Positions 6,195-8,109 of a DNA stretch of 8,109 bases are shown one piece after another; the stretch's first letter is position 1, and each line of letters opens with the position of its first letter. Source of the stretch: Dichotomicrobium sp046543175 (lineage in GTDB: Bacteria > Pseudomonadota > Alphaproteobacteria > Rhizobiales > Rhodomicrobiaceae). Where the stretch lies: assembly GCA_046543175.1 (NCBI GenBank), contig JBKGZY010000123.1, positions 1 to 8,109 on the forward strand, given 5' to 3'. Position numbers and translations under genes: made by a program. The notes under the pieces are model-generated. The model was not told the origin of the DNA and ran no database searches. It worked only from the letters and a program-made list of their open reading frames with translations.

Positions 6195-7565
6195 ATGATA
6201 GACAGTGCATCGCTGAGAAGGGCATCGCGCGGAGATGTCATCTTGCCCAATGACGAAAGTTACGACGCAGCTCGCTCCGTTTGGAACGCGCTGATCGACA
6301 AGCGCCCGGCCATCATCGTCCGGGCGAAAAACGTGAGCGACGTTTCCGCTGCAGTCGGCTTTGCCGCCGAGAACCACCTTCCGATCTCCGTTCGCGGCGG
6401 CGGCCACAGTGTCGCGGGCACTGCTGTATGTCAGGATGGCGTCATGATCGACCTGTCGGCCATGCGCTCGGTCGAGGTGGATCCAGCGCGGCGGACGGCC
6501 CGTGTCGAGGGAGGCGCGACGCTTGCGGATCTGGATGCGGAAACACAAAAGTCCGGCCTTGCCGTGCCGAGCGGCGCCGTCTCCTCGACCGGCGTTGCCG
6601 GGCTGACGCTCGGGGGTGGATTCGGCTGGCTCTCAAGACGCTTCGGTCTTGCTGCGGACAATCTGCTGGCCGTGGATATTGTCACGGCCGATGGCAGACT
6701 GATCACTGCCAGCGACCAGGAAAACCGGGATTTGTTCTGGGCCGTTCGCGGCGGAAGCGGAAACTTCGGGGCGGTCGTCTCGTTTGTTTTTCGACTTCAC
6801 GACGTCGGGCCTGAAGTCCTCTTCGGACCGACGGTTTATCGGCTGGAGGACGCAGCGGAAGTGCTCAGGCATTACCGCGCCTTCGCTATTGATGCGCCGC
6901 GAGAGTGCTGCGTCTGGGCGGACCTCATGACCGCGCCGCCCATGCCCTTCCTGCCCGAGCGCTATCACGGCGCGAAGGTCCTCACCCTCATGCAATGCTG
7001 TTCCGGCGATCTCGCCGACGGCGAGACCGTGCTCGCGCCGCTGCGTGGCTTCGGCACGCCGATCGGCGATGCAGTCGGCCCGATGCGCTATGCCGATGCT
7101 CAGCAGATGCTGGACGGGACATATGCCAAGGGCCTCAGGAATTACTGGAAATCAACGAATTTCAGAACGCTGCCCGATGCTACGATTGAAAAGCTCGTGA
7201 GAGTTGCGGCCACCATGCCAACGCCTGAAACCGATGTGCTTATTTGCCAGCTTGGCGGAGCGATTGGCGATGTCCTCTCGGATGCCACTGCCTTTCCGCA
7301 TCGAGAAACCGGCTTCGTCGTGACTCCGGGCGCCCGCTGGCGCGCGCCCCACGACGACGAACGCTGTCTTGCGTGGATCCGGGAGGTCGGCGACACCTTG
7401 GCGCAGGACGCAGACGGGGGACAATATGTGAACTTCATCAGCGAAGGCACCGGGCAGGAGAGCAGCGCCTATGGCGGCAATTACGCCCGGCTCAAGGCCG
7501 TAAAAAAGGCATATGATCCGGAAAATCTCTTCCGTTCAAATCAGAATGTCAGGCCGGACGGCTAG
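6195..7565 (+). CDS. FAD-linked oxidoreductase, BBE type
   Basis: This 456-residue protein is a PCMH/FAD_binding_4 oxidoreductase with a C-terminal berberine-bridge (BBE) segment. Family members oxidise alcohols, sugars or alkaloid-like substrates, usually passing electrons to O2; the substrate here is unknown. Evidence: IIVRAKNVSDVSAAVGFA (40-57), ISVRGGGHSVAG (64-75) where His71 should hold FAD covalently, VEGGATLADLD (104-114), VAGLTLGGGFGWLSRRFGLAADNL (134-157), ELFWAVRGG-like DLFWAVRGGSGNFGAVVSF (179-197), and the BBE end YGGNYARLKAVKKAYDPENLF (426-446). The Cys that forms the second flavin link in bicovalent relatives is replaced by Ser around VSSTGVAG (129-136), so attachment is probably single. 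No signal peptide is seen, suggesting a cytoplasmic enzyme. ATG 6195 has GAGG 6 bases upstream; the frame is open to 6156 without family-like sequence. It is divergent from the HxlR-type gene and ends just before a pyk fragment, which suggests the pair arrived together. Confidence 0.9.
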   Translation: MIDSASLRRASRGDVILPNDESYDAARSVWNALIDKRPAIIVRAKNVSDVSAAVGFAAENHLPISVRGGGHSVAGTAVCQDGVMIDLSAMRSVEVDPARRTARVEGGATLADLDAETQKSGLAVPSGAVSSTGVAGLTLGGGFGWLSRRFGLAADNLLAVDIVTADGRLITASDQENRDLFWAVRGGSGNFGAVVSFVFRLHDVGPEVLFGPTVYRLEDAAEVLRHYRAFAIDAPRECCVWADLMTAPPMPFLPERYHGAKVLTLMQCCSGDLADGETVLAPLRGFGTPIGDAVGPMRYADAQQMLDGTYAKGLRNYWKSTNFRTLPDATIEKLVRVAATMPTPETDVLICQLGGAIGDVLSDATAFPHRETGFVVTPGARWRAPHDDERCLAWIREVGDTLAQDADGGQYVNFISEGTGQESSAYGGNYARLKAVKKAYDPENLFRSNQNVRPDG

Positions 7566-7687
7566 AAGGCATCGTCGCGCCGGGCGAACGGGTCATCATC
7601 TCGGCCGGCGTCCCGCTGGGCACCCCCGGCGCGACCAACATGCTGCGCGTCGCGTTTATCGACACGCCGAAAGCCATGCCCTCCTGA
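7566..7687 (+). pseudogene. pyk: Duplicated 3' fragment of pyruvate kinase
   Basis: From 7577 the plus strand reads as the C-terminus of pyruvate kinase: APGERVIISAGVPLGTPG, then ATNMLRVAFI, then its own ending DTPKAMPS and TGA at 7685-7687. The preceding EGIV (from 7566) also fits a pyk reading but is too short to prove homology. No start, catalytic domain or ribosome site accompanies it; it begins directly after the flavoenzyme stop in a different frame. It cannot make a functional enzyme. Its tail differs from that of the intact gene (ERDRDHTS), so it is either the displaced native end of pyk or a donor-derived piece. Confidence 0.88.
7576..7662 (+). repeat. Direct repeat copy 2: 3' end of pyk
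   Basis: This is the second copy of the 87-base block at 5138-5224 (86 of 87 identical) and the right border of the inserted segment. Beyond 7662 the two copies diverge, except that both reach a TGA within about 25 bases and both have the string TCAAGCGCG shortly after it (near 5280 and 7703), which may be chance or a trace of a once longer shared flank. Confidence 0.93.
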
Positions 7688-7716
7688 CGCCGGGCCGCTC
7701 GCTCAAGCGCGAAACC

Positions 7717-8109
7717 CTAAAACCACATATCCGCGACACACCCGCTATCGCGGGGCAGGCGTTTCCAGCTGTCAAACCCGTCCAGATGATGCACGGCGAT
7801 CGCCCCCACCGCCTCCGGCTCGGCAAGCCGCAGATTGACCGCTATCCGGCGGCGGCCATCCGCGCGGGGCTCGAGCGCGCGCCAATAGGCCACGCAGCCG
7901 CAGTCCGGACAGAAGTGAAAGCCGATTGTCCTGTCTCCCCAGGCATAGACCTTGGTGGGCCCTGAAACCCGTATTCCCTCATCCTCGAAGTCGTAGGCCC
8001 AGAGCACGCCGTAGCGCCGGCAGAGCGTGCAGTTGCACGCCGTGGCCGATTCAGGGACGTCTGCAAAGCTCCAGCGGACCGCGCCGCAATGACAGCTTCC
8101 CTCGATCAT
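7717..8109 (-). CDS. GFA/CENP-V domain zinc protein
   Basis: This 130-residue protein has the GFA (glutathione-dependent formaldehyde-activating enzyme, CENP-V) fold, a small zinc-binding domain. Zinc ligands are visible in order: GSCHCGAVRW (Cys6, Cys8), CNCTLCRRYG (Cys25, Cys27, Cys30) and FCPDCGC (Cys67, Cys70, with Cys72 extra). The family is named for a Paracoccus enzyme proposed to combine formaldehyde with glutathione, but most short members have no proven activity, so the safe call is GFA-family protein. Length is normal for the family and the stop is TAG at 7717-7719. The ATG coincides with the last base of the window; the N-terminus MIEGSCHCG is typical, so the gene is probably complete, though an upstream start cannot be excluded. 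It is convergent with the pyk fragment, 29 bases away, and was probably the original neighbour of pyk before the insertion. Confidence 0.88.
   Translation of the reverse strand: MIEGSCHCGAVRWSFADVPESATACNCTLCRRYGVLWAYDFEDEGIRVSGPTKVYAWGDRTIGFHFCPDCGCVAYWRALEPRADGRRRIAVNLRLAEPEAVGAIAVHHLDGFDSWKRLPRDSGCVADMWF

Larger units (their letters stand above)
5250..7572. mobile_element. Putative inserted cassette at pyk 3' end
   Basis: The segment between the two pyk 3'-end copies holds one divergent regulator-enzyme pair and nothing else. It looks foreign to its surroundings: the flanking genes form a conserved core-metabolism neighbourhood, while this pair is an accessory type, and its DNA is visibly less GC-rich (bases 7141-7200 are about 43% GC, against much higher values in pyk). 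Direct repeats of a gene 3' end on both sides match the attL/attR pattern of elements that integrate at gene ends and restore the reading frame. No integrase, transposase or terminal inverted repeat is present, so if mobile it is non-autonomous or a remnant; homologous recombination with a donor pyk end would leave the same mark. Borders are approximate. Confidence 0.5.

Noticed and set aside
7513..7965. Open plus-strand frame spanning the pyk fragment and the GFA gene
   Set aside because: It reads the pyk fragment out of its true frame and runs antisense to the GFA gene.

Overview
The window looks like chromosomal DNA from a GC-rich alphaproteobacterium, probably near the Hyphomicrobiales (Rhizobiales). 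I infer this from the gene set rather than from any search: a GapR/DUF2312 nucleoid protein, a DUF1244 domain, an N-formylglutamate amidohydrolase, a class II (MOFRL) glycerate kinase, a periplasmic DUF1036 protein and pyruvate kinase form a neighbourhood familiar from that class.

Layout. Bases 1-158 hold no gene but carry a nested inverted repeat and a likely terminator for gapR. On the minus strand lie gapR (159-476) and a fused N-formylglutamate amidohydrolase-DUF1244 gene (650-1831). A short AT-richer intergenic region (1859-1968) separates these from a plus-strand run: glycerate 2-kinase (1969-3261), a secreted DUF1036 protein (3334-3816) and pyruvate kinase (3813-5249, overlapping the previous stop as ATGA). 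Glycerate kinase of this class makes 2-phosphoglycerate; enolase, not in the window, would turn that into phosphoenolpyruvate, the pyruvate kinase substrate. The run is therefore metabolically coherent as lower glycolysis and glycerate salvage.

From 5250 to about 7572 the character changes. A divergent pair, an HxlR-family regulator with an extra C-terminal domain (5294-6013, minus) and a covalent-flavin BBE-type oxidoreductase (6195-7565, plus), shares a 181-bp intergenic region containing overlapping perfect palindromes that look like an operator. Right after the oxidoreductase stop, the last ~37 codons of pyruvate kinase reappear (7577-7687), with an 87-bp block that differs from the intact gene at one synonymous base (5138-5224 versus 7576-7662). 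The pair thus sits between two direct copies of the pyk 3' end, the footprint expected of an insertion into, or recombination at, the end of pyk. No integrase, transposase or tRNA lies within it. Beyond it is a minus-strand GFA/CENP-V-type zinc protein gene (7717-8109) whose start codon coincides with the window edge.

The most notable points are this pyk-end duplication bracketing a self-contained regulator/flavoenzyme cassette, and the amidohydrolase-DUF1244 fusion, which retains a strong internal ribosome binding site and start for the DUF1244 part. I see no CRISPR array, rRNA or tRNA.
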